In this document: positions 29,648-41,300 of the stretch, piece by piece | Position numbering within the stretch: the stretch's first letter is position 1 | Layout: each line of letters opens with the position of its first letter | Source of the DNA: Symbiodinium natans | Lineage: Eukaryota > Sar > Dinophyceae > Suessiales > Symbiodiniaceae | Direction of reading: 5' to 3' | Length of the DNA stretch: 64,000 nucleotides | Assembly (NCBI GenBank): GCA_905221605.1 | Contig: CAJNDS010002110.1 | Span: 235,001-299,000 of the forward strand | Program-made: the position numbers and the translations under genes | Notes under the pieces: generated by a model | Seen by the model: only the letters and a program-made list of their open reading frames with translations | What the model was told of the DNA's origin: nothing | Database searches by the model: none

Positions 29648-29758
29648 GACCCTAAACCCTAAACCCTAAACCCTAAACCCTAAACCCTAAACCCTAAACC
29701 CTAAACCCTAAACCCTAAACCCTAAACCCTAAACCCTAAACCCTAAACCCTAAACCCT
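29648..29758 (-). repeat. CCCTAAA array, about 16 units
   Basis: Perfect heptamers next to a GC-rich hairpin (GGGTGTTTCACACCC at about 29616). Confidence 0.97.
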
Positions 29759-30647
29759 GCGCCAGGCCCCCCGACGGGAGGATGACGGCCTCGTTGATGG
29801 CCCTCTTTGCATCCTCTTTTAAGGCTTATAGGGCTGAGGGCTGCGGGTAGTCCTTCAAAGGGTTATGATGTATGGGCCCTTGGTTCGTATAGGGTCTGCG
29901 CGATTATATGAGGCCATATAAGGGGACCCCATTTAAGGGCCCATAGTAAGGGATCATGTAGCTACCCTATAACACTGATGAAAGAGATTGAGGCCTGAGC
30001 TTGTTGCACCCGGCCCTTATTCCATTGTACCGAAGGAAGCCTTGGGGGTTTGAGGATTCGGGGCCTTGGGCTTCTTTTGAAGGGGGTTTGGGGTGGGTAA
30101 CTACACCTGCCGCTCCTCGTCTCCTTCAAGAATACCGGGAATAGGGTCTCGGCCTTCTAGGGACATGAAATTCGAGGCAGGCGACAGAACAACAGCTGAC
30201 ATTCACCGACGAGAGCTTCTTCATCTGCACGCAAGCTACACTTCTGGACTACGGATGAAGCATCTCAGCCCCCAGAAGCCCGCGTAGAAGGTTCAGGAAG
30301 CTTAGGGCTTATAGGGTGTAGGGATGTGTAGGGTTTAGGTTTCAGGCTATACGCCTTACCCCCTTATGACCCAAAAAACCTTGGGACTCAAGACGCGCTT
30401 CCAGTTTCCAAGCCCCAAACCTAAGGGTGCCCAGAGAAAGCAAACAACAAAAGCGATCGTCGTCCTGGCAACTCAAGACTCCTCCACGCACGTCCTCAGC
30501 CTCCCCTGAAACTCAGGGTTTTTGGGACATTCAGGGTTTTGGGAGGTTTGGGGTTGCGGATTTAGGGTTTAGGGTAACCCTAAACCCTAAACCCTAAACC
30601 CTGAACCCTAAACCCTAAACCCTAAACCCTAAACCGAGAATTCCGAG
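29759..30647. other. No confident gene
   Basis: Unique DNA with short AT/GC-balanced stretches. A plus frame at 30093-30287 is open but without a domain. At 30555-30640 a TTTAGGG run meets a CCCTAAA run head to head. Confidence 0.4.
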
Positions 30648-30725
30648 GTCTTTCCCTGGCGCCTCCAGCCCACCAATGTCCTCGAATCGGACCTGCTTTG
30701 GTGCTTCGGTGACTTCCACGGCGTA
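30648..30725 (-). CDS. Exon-like island with a weak AAA-ATPase resemblance
   Basis: The minus frame reads YAVEVTEAPKQVRFEDIGGL then EAPGKDLGIL. The block VRFEDIGGLE resembles the conserved segment just before the Walker A region in AAA ATPases (of the form V-x-F-x-D-I-G-G-L). No Walker motif is visible nearby, so it would have to be in another exon. It is flanked by CCCTAAA repeats. The resemblance rests on about ten residues and may be chance. Confidence 0.3.
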
Positions 30726-30766
30726 AACGGTCAACAGGAAGCAGCAGCGGGGCCCGAGCGGATTCT

Positions 30767-30866
30767 ACCCAGATCTTCCAAAAGCCTGTAATTAAGAAGT
30801 ATGCCCGAATGCATAATCATGATTTAGGGCAGATTTCTTGATTAATGGGTTGCGGAAGATCCGGGT
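30767..30866. mobile_element. Palindromic element, family B
   Basis: A 100-bp element with ends ACCCAGATCTTCCAAAA and TTGCGGAAGATCCGGGT, roughly complementary, with an AT-rich centre. Related to the elements at 34936 and 51415. Confidence 0.65.
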
Positions 30867-31340
30867 ACCAGACCCCTCTGGCCAATACTAAGCTTCAGTT
30901 GCTAGAGTGGTTTGGAAGGCGCCTGAAGTTCGTGAAGGTTGAAAGTTGCTGGGCCCTTTTGGTCACTTGAAACTACAAGGAAAGAGTCTGCGAGACTTGC
31001 GCTCGCTAAAGTTCAGCTTCATCGTGATCATCGTGTCAACAAAAACTCCGCGTTTACTGAGTCGATGGACACAGGCTTCATGAACGCTTGGGCCTCACCT
31101 TGGGTCTCCGGTAGTGAGGGGAGTTGACTGCGAGCAACACCACCCAAACCCGCTGTTGTGCAATAGGCCATCCGCCTGAAAACGTCGCACCCGTTCTCCG
31201 AACGAGGCACGGCACAAACATCGAAGTCGCTGGCAAAAGAACTGCGGTTTAACTGCCCCTTATTTTAAAGCCTAAACCCTGAACCCTCTATGCCCTGTAA
31301 GCTTTATAGACCCTATCATAAACCCTAAACCCCTAAAAAC
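30867..31340. other. No confident gene
   Basis: A plus frame at 30939-31127 and a minus frame at 31028-31210 overlap. Neither has a domain. Confidence 0.35.
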
Positions 31341-31391
31341 TCAGAAAATGGCCTTCAGGTCTTGGCACACGATGTCGCGCTCGATTGTCAC
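31341..31391 (-). CDS. Short terminal exon, unidentified
   Basis: After a pyrimidine-containing TTTCAG acceptor (CAG at 31392-31394) the frame reads VTIERDIVCQDLKAIF and stops at TGA 31341-31343. Small, but the splice context and composition are good. Confidence 0.4.
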   Translation of the reverse strand: MTIERDIVCQDLKAIF

Positions 31392-32357
31392 CTGAAATGG
31401 TAAGCCAGGCCGCAAAAGTTGAGAGCCAAGATGCTGGACCAAAACGTCGCAGGCTAAACCCTGAACTGGCCCTGAACCCTGAACCGTTTCTATTCACCCT
31501 AAATCCTGAACCCTTTTCAGGTTTAGGGTTTGGGCTTTCACCCTAAATCCTGAACCCTTTTCAGGTTTAGGGTTTAGGGTTTAACCCAAACACCCGGCTT
31601 AACCCTAAACCCTAAACCCGGAACTCCAAAACCTAAGCTCTGGCGAGCATATCCGGCTACGTCTCCTCCTCAGCTCTCCCCCCCTCCACACGAACGTCAG
31701 CGAACCCTGCGCGAAATAGGGCTTGGGTTTAGGGTTTAGGGTTTAGGGTTTAGGGTTTAGGGTTTAGGGTTTAGGGTTGCAGGGAGGTGAACCTCCTTAG
31801 GTATATATAGTTTAGGGCTTAGGGCTCAGGATGCCGAGTTGGGTTCGAAGCAAGTAGTAAAGGCAGTCTCACAAGGAAGTGCTATTAACAAACCAAAAAA
31901 ATGTGAGACCTTTCTAAACCTCTACCCTACGCGCCTCACCAAAACCCATAACCCAAACCCCCCCCCCCCCCTTTGCTACATAACCCCCACAACCCTAGGC
32001 CCGGAACCAAAAACCCTGAACCCTGAAGCCTCGGGTTTAGGGTTTTAAACCCAAACCCCTCCCCCCCCCCAAAGCACCGCGAGGTCCATCTCCTCTGACG
32101 CCGTCGCGCCAGCAGCACCTGTGCCAGCGACCCTGCTTTCGGGCTTAGGGCTAGCCAGGACTTCGGTCTGAGGGCTTAGGAGTTTAGGGTTTCTAGGGTT
32201 TAGGGTTTAGGGTTTAGGGTTTAGGGTTTAGGGTTTAGGGTTTAGGGCTTAATTTTATCTTTTCTTGGGGGAGGGGGGGGGGAGGGGTGAACATGAATGA
32301 AGCCTCAAGCTTAGCACCTGATGGTGAGGGCTCAAACCCTGAACCCTAAAGGACTGT
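31392..32357. other. Telomere-like mosaic
   Basis: TTTAGGG arrays at 31727-31778 and 32194-32248, C- and G-homopolymers (31960, 32057, 32268), and a direct repeat of CACCCTAAATCCTGAACCCT (31495 and 31540). No gene seen. Confidence 0.6.
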
Positions 32358-32505
32358 TTCTAAGAAACATTCACCATACCCCAAACCCATACCCCTTAAC
32401 CTATATGAAAGGATAATATAAAGGAGTCTAAGGAAGGATTTTTGCCATACCCCTTAATTTCTTTCAAGGGGTATGCCCTAGGGGTATGTTGAATATTTCT
32501 TAGAA
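32358..32505. mobile_element. MITE-like element, family E, inserted into a family C copy
   Basis: A 148-bp element with 25-bp terminal inverted repeats (TTCTAAGAAACATTCACC... against ...GAATATTTCTTAGAA, 23 of 25 matching). TGTT lies on both sides (32355-32358 and 32506-32509), fitting a 3-4 bp target duplication. Removing it restores a sequence matching the right arm of the family C element at 56921-56946 (GGACTGTTAG...GGGGGAACATC). Confidence 0.75.
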
Positions 32506-32890
32506 TGTTAGCAGAAGGGGGAACATCCCAAGACATATCCTTGACAAGATCCTCGACTTCAGGTCCAAGAAGGGTAACGAAGCACGAAGATCACAGGCCT
32601 CGGGTTTAGTGTTTATGGGGGCATGCCTAACCCTGAAGTCCAAGCCCTAATATACTGCTCCCCCAAACTATGCCCTAAAAACCCTAAACTCTAAACCCTA
32701 AACTTAACCCTAAACCCTAAATCCTAAACCCTAAACGCTAAACCCTCAACCCTAAGCCCCAGCCTGCGCCCAGGATGTTCGGCGCCGCTGCGTAGGGCCT
32801 GCGCGCGGAAGGCGCCGGGGCGCCCGTCCCCGGCGCTAGAGCCAGGGGAGGCGCCTGCACAGAGCTAGGGTTTAGGGTTTAGGGTTTAGG
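32506..32890. other. Possible plus-strand exon, then telomere-like DNA
   Basis: 32525-32605 plus reads RHILDKILDFRSKKGNEARR, a protein-like block. The rest holds CCCTAAA variants and GC-rich DNA. No family is recognised. Confidence 0.35.
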
Positions 32891-32980
32891 GTTTTAGGGT
32901 TTTAGGGTTTTAGGGTTTTAGGGTTTTAGGGTTTTAGGGTTTTAGGGTTTTAGGGTTTTAGGGTTTTAGGGTTTTAGGGT
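32891..32980 (+). repeat. TTTTAGGG octamer array, about 11 units
   Basis: An eight-base variant of the telomere-like repeat, perfectly tandem, flanked on both sides by ordinary heptamers. Confidence 0.95.
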
Positions 32981-33016
32981 TTAGGGTTTACGGTTTACGG
33001 TTTCGGGTTTAGGGTT

Positions 33017-34547
33017 TAGGGAACCCCTTAACCCCTAGATCATTCTGGCAGATGCCCTACAATGATCTGGATCGCACGGATGGTCCCACTCTGGACCATC
33101 AAAACCCTTAACAGCAACTCTAAGTGCCTCTAAACCCTAAGGGTGTGGGGTTTAGGGTTTAGGCTTTTTTTTCAGGGTTTAGGGCTTTGCTTAGGTTTTT
33201 TTGGGCTTAGGGCTTTCGTTCGAGTTCGAGTTGCCGCAAGACCTAGTTGGATCGTCGAGCACCTCGTGTGAGTGTTGTCCCCCCCCAGTTGAGACGGTTC
33301 CGCCAGTTACGCAGCAACATCCGAGAAAGCTCGGGTGTAGGAAGTTTTTGTGCTCAGGAAACCCTAACCCCCCAAAGAACCCTGAGAGCCCTGTAACCTC
33401 GATAAACACTATGTCCCCCAAACCCTAAACCCTAAACCCTCCTCCACCGCCAACACCACAAGGCCATAAGGCCAGACAAACAGCCTGTGCCCCCTACAAA
33501 CCATGGAAACGCCCAAACCCTGCCGCGCACCCGCACTTCTGGGGCAGGTTTTAGGGGTCGATAAATGTTAAACGTTTATGGCTTTATAAGGATTAGATAG
33601 TAGGGATTAATGGTCATAACAATAGATAAACAACTACCCTAAACCCTAAACCCTAAACCCTCAACCCTCAACCCTAAACCCCTGACTTGGGGTCATCCCG
33701 GTCAAAGCCTCGGGCGCTGCATCCTTTGGCAGCGCCGCGACGCGGAAGCGGCGAACGTAGCAGCGCGACTTCCTCTCACTCAGAGGTTTAGGGTTTAGGG
33801 TTTTTTAGGTTTCCTCTCACTTAGAGGGGCTCACCTAGACAACTCCTTTTCAAAGAGACAGGGTTTAGGGTTTAGGGGTTAGGGTTCAGCTCAGGGCTAG
33901 GAGCCCCATGACCTTAAATTAGAAGGCCTTTGGGCCCAAATACCCTTAAAGAAGAGTCTTGGGGTCTTTAGGGACTTAGGGGTTCGGAGCTTCGGGTTTG
34001 TCCATGTGGTCTGGCGGACTGTCTCAAAGAAGCTCCTTCAAAACCTTATTAAAGACCCTTTAGAAGAGCCCTTTGGGTCTTAGGAGTCTTAGGGTCTGAG
34101 CTCCGGGAACTTACATGGTCCCTGACTATTGCCCTTTACCTTTTTCAAAGGGGTTCGGAAGTATGGGCCCGAGGGTTCTCTAGTGCATATAAAGGCCATT
34201 CGAAGACATATGCCGGGGGTCCAAAAGTCCACACCCCTGGAGCCCTAGACCCTGACCCCCTGGAGCCCTAAATCCTAAAACCCTACTGCGACCACTCTGA
34301 CGCCCAAACCCTGACCCAGCCAGATGAACCAAAAAGCAGAAGCTCTAAAACCCCCACAGCCCTCAACGCCACAACAACAACTCTAAACGTCCGGAAAAAA
34401 AAACCCTACAAACCCTAAACCACAAACCCTTTGACCCTAAACCCTAAACCCTACACACTAAACCCTAAGCCCGCCCCAACTCCCCGAACGCTCCCGTAGA
34501 CGGCTAGGCCGACGGTGGAAGGCTCGCCCCCGCAGCTTCTGGCGAGG
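33017..34547. other. Telomere-like mosaic without a confident gene
   Basis: Holds 33200-33420 (open on both strands, no domain), 33700-33785 (plus VIPVKASGAASFGSAATRKR, possible exon), and short CCCTAAA and TTTAGGG runs. 33940-34160 is rich in CTTAGGGTCTT-like strings. Confidence 0.45.
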
Positions 34548-34662
34548 TTTAGGGTTAGGGTTTAGGGTTTAGGGTTTAGGGTTTAGGGTTTAGGGTTTAG
34601 GGTTTAGGGTTTAGGGTTTAGGGTTTAGGGTTTAGGGTTTAAGGTTTAGGGTTTAGGGTTTC
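34548..34662 (+). repeat. TTTAGGG array, about 16 units
   Basis: Almost perfect heptamers, about 560 bp from the left LTR of the retrotransposon. Confidence 0.97.
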
Positions 34663-34935
34663 GGATTCAGGCTTGTTAGAGATGTTGGGGCAAAAGGTCC
34701 ATATCTCTTTTGGGTGGAGCTTAAGAATTTTTAAGGTTTGAGGTTTCAGGGTTGATAGGGTCGGGGGTTTCATCACTCAAACTTCGGACACGCCAGGCGA
34801 AGCATAAGGTCTTTTACTTACTGGGGAACCCAACGCCCGAAACCCTAAACTCTAAACTAACCTTAAACCCGGTGACCCGGTGCTACCCTAGCTGTGCCAT
34901 CAGGATTAGCGGAGCGTTGATAGGCCTACTCCTAT

Positions 34936-35047
34936 ACTCAGATCTTCCAAAAACCCTTAATGAAGGCCTCTTCCCTACTTCATAGCTATGACCCTAAATA
35001 GAAATTAGGGCACATGTCTTACTTAAGGTGTTTTGGAAGATCCGGGT
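34936..35047. mobile_element. Palindromic element, family B
   Basis: 112 bp, ends ACTCAGATCTTCCAAAAA and GTTTTGGAAGATCCGGGT. Related to 30767-30866 and 51415-51497. Confidence 0.6.
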
Positions 35048-35220
35048 CGGGCTACTCCGAAAGAGCTATACTCGATCCCCCTGCCTGTTCACTGGCAGGT
35101 TTAAGGCCACGGACACGCCGCCTCGGCTTGCAAGCCCGTGGGTTTAGGGTTTAGGGTTTAGGGCTTAGCGCCCTTGGCGTTTGGCGGCCCTGAGACTCAA
35201 GTTCCCCAAGCTTTTGAACC

Positions 35221-35368
35221 TGACAGCGCCCACTTCGAATCTATGGCTCGGACTCAATTTTACGCACACTGCAAAGTCAGTAGCTTAAGGATCAAGAGGG
35301 CCCTCTGTGGGCCGAAAAGAAAGACCGCGGGTGATATGGCCAGGGAGGAAGCCTCCACTGATTTCACA
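35221..35368 (-). repeat. 3' LTR of the copia element
   Basis: 148 bp, starting TG and ending CA, identical at all 148 positions to the other LTR. Read on the minus strand it begins TGTGAAATCAGTGGAGG. Confidence 0.97.
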
Positions 35369-35384
35369 GCTCCCAAAACTCTTT
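35369..35384 (-). promoter_or_regulatory. Candidate polypurine tract (weak)
   Basis: On the minus strand the bases just before the 3' LTR read AGAGTTTTGGGAGC. Only part is purine, so this is a weak match to the plus-strand primer site expected here. Confidence 0.35.
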
Positions 35385-35392
35385 CTGGCCAT

Positions 35393-38300
35393 TCACCGAT
35401 GTTTCACGGTCCCGGCATCTCGGCGCTCAGCCCGCTCTTCAAGCCTTTCGGTTTCGGCAACTAACTGGTATGTCCCTTTTTCTAAGAGCTTCTTTAGGGC
35501 CTCAGCGTTGCCTTGAATCTTTGTGAGGGCATCTACAATCATGGCTTGATGCTCAACCCAGCGAGCTTCGGCGCCTACGCCATCCATTCTCTCACGAGCT
35601 ATCGCCAAGTCCAGCGCGGTGTACTTGTCTTGGGCCAGCGAACCCTCCTTTCGGAGGTTGTCGTAGAGCGACTTCGCATCCACAACTGTCAGCGAATCTT
35701 TGAGCGTGTGATCTGCCTTGGCACTCTGCAGCACCAAATCGGCCTGGGCTCTGACGTTCTCTTTGAAAACTTCGAGGCTGAACTTCTCCTGGATCAAGTC
35801 ATTCCAGATTGCTTTCGCCCACAGAAGATCTCCTAGACCTTTGTTGAGCGATTGAGTCTCGGCGGCCAAGGTTGAGTTCACTTTTCTTCTCAGCTTTCCG
35901 CTCTTCCACCAGACCAGCGAGCAGGTAGCTTCGTGCCCCTGCAACATGTCCTTGTGGAATGCTATGACTCCCAAGGCCCCCTGGGTGGAGCCGTCGCTGT
36001 AGTTGGTGAAGCTTGCATCCGTGACCACGCCCCATCTCAGGTCCTCGCACTCTATTGGGAAGTAGCGCAAGGTGAGGTCTGGCCAAGCGCGCACCTTATT
36101 GATGCACTGGTTCAGCTCGAGAATGTCCTTGATCTTGAGCGTGCTCAACTTGGATGCCATTATGCTGGCTCCAGCGGCGGCATCTGGACGACATTCCTTG
36201 GCGGCCCACGCTAAAGATCCTACGGCACCTCTGAACTTGTTCTTCTCTTCCTCTGTCGCGTCCGCCTCGGGGTGAGCTCTGCGTCCCTTTTCCAGACTCA
36301 CTGGCGCCATTCTTTCGGACACGAACTTGCCCATGTCTATGCAGACGGTGTAGTCGCTCAGTTGTCTGATGCGTCGCCCGTTGAATGTCGTGCCATCCAA
36401 GAGCTGCATCAACTGCTTGAATTTTCCGAATTTAAAGCGCTCGCGCAGTTTTGCCAGCTGAACTTCATGATCTCGGTTGCCAAAGCACAGCAAGTCGTCG
36501 ATCTCTATCACTATGATCCCTTCAACGGTGCCCTCTAAGTATTTGACGAAGATGGTTGGGTCTAGCCTGCTTTGCTTGTAGTTCAAGTCCTTCACGATGT
36601 AGCTCTTCAGCGTCTGGCGCCAATGTATGGGACCATCCATGAGCCCGTAAACGCCGGCCACCACTTCGATGATCTGTTCTGGGTCCATGTTCGGTAGACC
36701 CCCTTTTGGCTGCCTCACGTAGAGCTTGCCGCCGGGTCTCACGAGAGGGTCCGACTGGGTGAAGGCTGCTTTCAGGTCCCCGCAGGACCCCTTCAGCTTC
36801 ATACTTGCGGCCAGCTGCAAAACCACTTGCAAGTTCTGTGTCGTGACCGTCGGGCTGTATCTTTCCAAGTCCAGAGCATCGGGATCCATGTCACCTCGCA
36901 CGCAAAAGCGAGACTTCTTTGACGGTGTCTCGCCAATCTGTTCCCCGGGCTTCAGCCTTCGGACCATTCTTGACCCGATCACCCGGTTCAGCTTGCCCTG
37001 CGACTCCAGCTCCTTGAGGACTCTTCTCGACTCCTCCACCGACAGCACCTTCATCGCGCCGGAACTTTCTATTTTGCTCCACTCTTCAGCGTCTTGTAGT
37101 CGCCAGGCTGGCCACTCCTCTTCGGGAATGTCGGCCTCGCTTACCTCATCCGTCGCCACCTTTTTCATGACGAAGGTCTCGGCATTGAGGACCATGAACG
37201 TATACGCTTCGGTCGTCTCCACGTCAAAGTTGGGGACCTCTTTCGGCGTTACATGCTTCAGGTTCTTTAAGGCCTTCTTGGTGACATAGAAGTCGGTGAA
37301 GCCTTTCCATTTGGCCTTCAGATCTCGCTGTGGTTTCAAACTCTTCCAATCGTCCTCCATTTCTTGCACGCTTCCATCTTTCATCTTCGCCATCGTCTTC
37401 CTCTCTCCTGTGAGATCTTCCAGCTTGACTGGCAGCCTCGTCGTCTCCCAGGGTGTGCACATCGCGCTGCGCCAGCGAACGTGATGCCTTCTCAGGACGC
37501 CCAGGGCCGGCTTTAGCTCCCAGGTGTCACGCTGCACTTCGCTTTGTCGCCGAGGTGGAACTGGCGTCGGTCCTTCCTCAAACTCATCCTGGCCAAAGAA
37601 CGAGTATGGGTTGCCCGGCTCCTGCTGCCTTCTCAGGGAAGATCGCACCGGCTCATACCCGGCGCTACTCTCTGCCTCTGCTAGCCTGCTTGGCGCTCTT
37701 GGGGGAACACCGTCCAATCTCTGGCTCTGCACCGCGGAGTCCACAGCTGCGCGTAGTCGTTCTTCTCGACCGGGAGCTTCAGGAACGGGGAGTTCGGGAA
37801 CCTCTATCTCTGCCTCGGGCTCCGGCGCTGATGCTTGCCTTGCTGGCTCTGCTGAGACTTCTGGCACTGGAGTTTCTGGCAGTTGCGCTGGATCGGGAAG
37901 TTCTTCTGGCGGAATAGGTATAGGCACCACGGGCGTCTCCGGCTCGTCAATCCTCACTCGGGGTAGCCCTCGATGTAGGCCTTCTGCGCTCACTTCATCT
38001 TCGCCAGCTTCGCGAACTATGGCTCCTCGGGAAACTCCTGGTGGAAGTGGGTCGCCCGTGTGGTCCTCGATTAAACGACTGCTCGACTTCTTGAAGCGCT
38101 CCTTTAGATCTTGGAACACTTCATGCACAGCTTCCACTCCGCGAACCTCCTCCGACGTGGCCTCCCGCACGTGCTCGTTGCAGACCTTCCAAAGTCTGCC
38201 CAACACATTGACGTAGCAGTTCGCTCCCTCAGGCATCAAAACGACGCCTGGCCCGACCCAGTTAGGCTTAAGCACACCTTTATCCTTCCACGACCGCCAA

Positions 38301-41300
38301 ATGTAGACGATCTCTCCCGGCTGAAAGGTTCGGTGCACGCGATTCCTGGCTCGGAGAGCGTGCTTAGCCGCCTCGGACAGGTTGGTCTCCACGAACGCCT
38401 TCTGGGCAGCCCTGCGCGCTGCCAACACTCTTTCCACCTCCTCACCGTGGTTCACCAGCGCGGGGTCAATGGCATCGTCCGACATGAGCTCCCCATTGGT
38501 CCGCGCTGTCTGCCCCAGCATCCTTTGAGCTGGAGAAAAGCCGGAGCGATTGAAGAGGCGATTTTTGGCTGCTTCCACCTCACGTGTCAGCAACCTGAGG
38601 TCATCCTCTGAGCACGGAGGATTCTGCCACTTCGCCTTTTCCATCATCTGCTTGAAGAGGCCGCCATGCCTTTCACAGCGCCCGTTCTGGTGTGGCGCCC
38701 TGGCCCCAATAACGTGCAGAAGCACGCCTAGTTCCGCGCATCGGTCTCGAAATTCGCCCAAGAACTCTCGCCCTTGGTCCAGAAGGAGGATCTGTGGCAT
38801 TCCTAAGAAGCGCCCCCACGTTCTGGTAAAGGCCGCCCACACACTCACGGGCTCTTTGCTTCGTAGCTTTTCCACCATCTGGAAGGAGGTGCCCAGGCAA
38901 ATCATGTTCAAGTACCAGTTCTGTCCGGAAGCATCCCAATTCGGCATCTGCAAGAGGTCGATCGCGACCACGGTGTTGGGCGCGTACGACCTGGGCACCA
39001 TCGCCGGCCTATGCGCCTTCGGAGTTCTACTGGCAGCGCAGGTAGGACATCTGAAGCTGTCCTTCGCCCAACGCCATATCCTGTCTGGTGTTCGGCTCAC
39101 CTTCAGAGTTCGCACCAGATCCGCCAAGCTGGGGTGTCCCAAGTTTCGATGCAGCTTCATCACTGCCTCCTTTTCTTGTCTTGTAGGCTCACCCACCGGG
39201 ACGACCGAGTCTTCAGGACGTTCGTCCACTGTGTCCATCGGGCGAAGGTCGAGCTCGTCGAAGATGTCCTGCTCTGCGACCTCTCCGGGGAAGCACTCGA
39301 GGTTATAGTCCATGATTGCCCCCTCCGCTCGGGGCGGCTTGCCCTTCGCCATGGCATACTTGACTGCGTCCTTGAAGTTTGTGATCTGGTACTTCTTGCG
39401 GTATAGCAGGTAGGACGCGGTGCCTTCTGAAGTGGCCTCCTTCAGGTTCTTCAAGCCTGATGACAGCGGCCCCAAGGCACTGATTACGAAGCCACGGCCC
39501 TTCCTCCACTGATGTCTCGCGATGCGACAAGCCAGCGACGACTGCTCCGACGCCACCTTGTTCATGTATATTACTTTGGGACCTTGGCTCTCGATGTCCT
39601 TCCACACCGCATTCTGGTTGACGCCCTTTAGGTCTATGGTCATGGCGTCAACCCCGGCACTAGCCCCCACGAGGTAGTCCAGGATCTGATCAGACTTCGC
39701 CTTGTCGATCTTGGTCTCGTCGCTCTGGTGCTCCAAGTACAGCTCGGGCTCTTTGACCACCACATAGACCTCCTCGTCTTCCAGGCTGCGCAGGCCCTCC
39801 ACGTCCTGCCGGTCCATTCGCTGCAGGACACCGTTCTTGGAGACCACCACAAAGTCGTCCAAGAAGGGAAGAGACTTGGCCATCCAACGACGCACCATGT
39901 TAGGCGTAGCACTTTGCAACACTCGCGTTCCATCCCACGATCTGATGTTCTGGCCTACGTTCACATTCCTGCCAGCTGCTGCGCCACTTGGGTTCGTTGG
40001 GTCATCATGCGCGCGTAGAACTGGTTCACCATGTCCACCGCTTGCTTCATCGTGGCCACGGCTTGCTCCCAGTCGCTCTTGGTTTCTCGCAAGGGCAGCG
40101 TGTTCGCTCGATGTCGGGTCTCCTGCTCGTAGCGCTGAACTCTCTTGAACTCGGAGACCATTGCCTGCACCTGGTTCGCGGTAGTCGGGTCCATCTCGGA
40201 CAGGTGAGCCTCCATTGCGGTCACGTTCTCCACCGCCCTCTCGAACTCCAGGTACTCGCCCTCGCGCAAGTCCAGCGTAGTCTGCAGCTCGTCGCTCCTG
40301 GCGCGCTCGTCCGCCAGCTGCTGCATCAGGTTTCCCATCTCCACCTGGTGCTTCTGGGCCATTCGCTTCTCTTGTTGTTTCAGAGCGTTCTCCGCCAGGT
40401 TGAGGGTCTTCTCCTTCGACTGGTTCACGGTCTCCACTGGTCGGCCGGTCAAAGCTCCGGCTGTTCTCGGGCTGAGTTTCCATCGAGCCTTGCACAGGTT
40501 GCAGTGGAACCAGTTCATGTGTCCATTGCCTCCTCCTTTGAGCTGCTGAGCTGGGTGAGCACAGCGGCCAATCTCTTGAGTCGGCACGCCTTTCACCGAA
40601 GCCAGCTGTTCGGGCCTCTCGCCTTCCAGGTAGTTCTTGTAGATCTGGCCCCTGCTGGTAGCCGAACTCGTAGTCAAGGTCGCTGGCGAAGTGGTATCCG
40701 TAGGGCTGGGCTGCTGCTGCGACTCTGGCCCGGGAAGAGAGAGCCACGGTGACACCACGGTTTGCCAGTATCCCCAGGCCAGCAGCGAGCAGAGTTTGTC
40801 CAACAAAGCCCGCCAGTTTCGGACGGCGAGCCTTGGCCGGCTGACGGGATTCCGCACTAGCTGCCATGGATTCCGCTGCCGCCCCTGCTGCTGCTGCTGC
40901 AGGGCACGAGAAGCTAGCATAGGCCTCGGACTTAAGAGTCTTGGGCGATCTTGTAGTCTTTGGTCTCGAGCCAAAAACCTGCCCAGTGCGAAAGTCGGAC
41001 TCCATACGACGCCCTGCACACGCGGAAGGCATCACCCAACCTTCAGGACCAAAGTCAAGCACATCCACAGCTGCGTGCCCTGAGGGAAGAGTCGTCATGT
41101 TGCACTCTCCATTCACTTTGCTGAAGGTGATCTTGTCTTTGCTTAGGTCAATGACTGAACCCAAGGCCCTCAAGAGACTAACCGGCAACAGCAATGGCAC
41201 GTCTTCGGCTACGACTGTCAGCTCAAGCACTGCTGGAACTCCACCGAGGCCGATGGGAACTTCGCACACGCCGACTGCTTTTGCTGCGCCTCCAATGCCG

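Noticed and set aside
37524-40752. Plus-strand frames of 230-254 codons inside the retrotransposon
   Set aside because: Antisense shadows of the GC-rich polyprotein; no domain, and the minus strand carries clear catalytic motifs.
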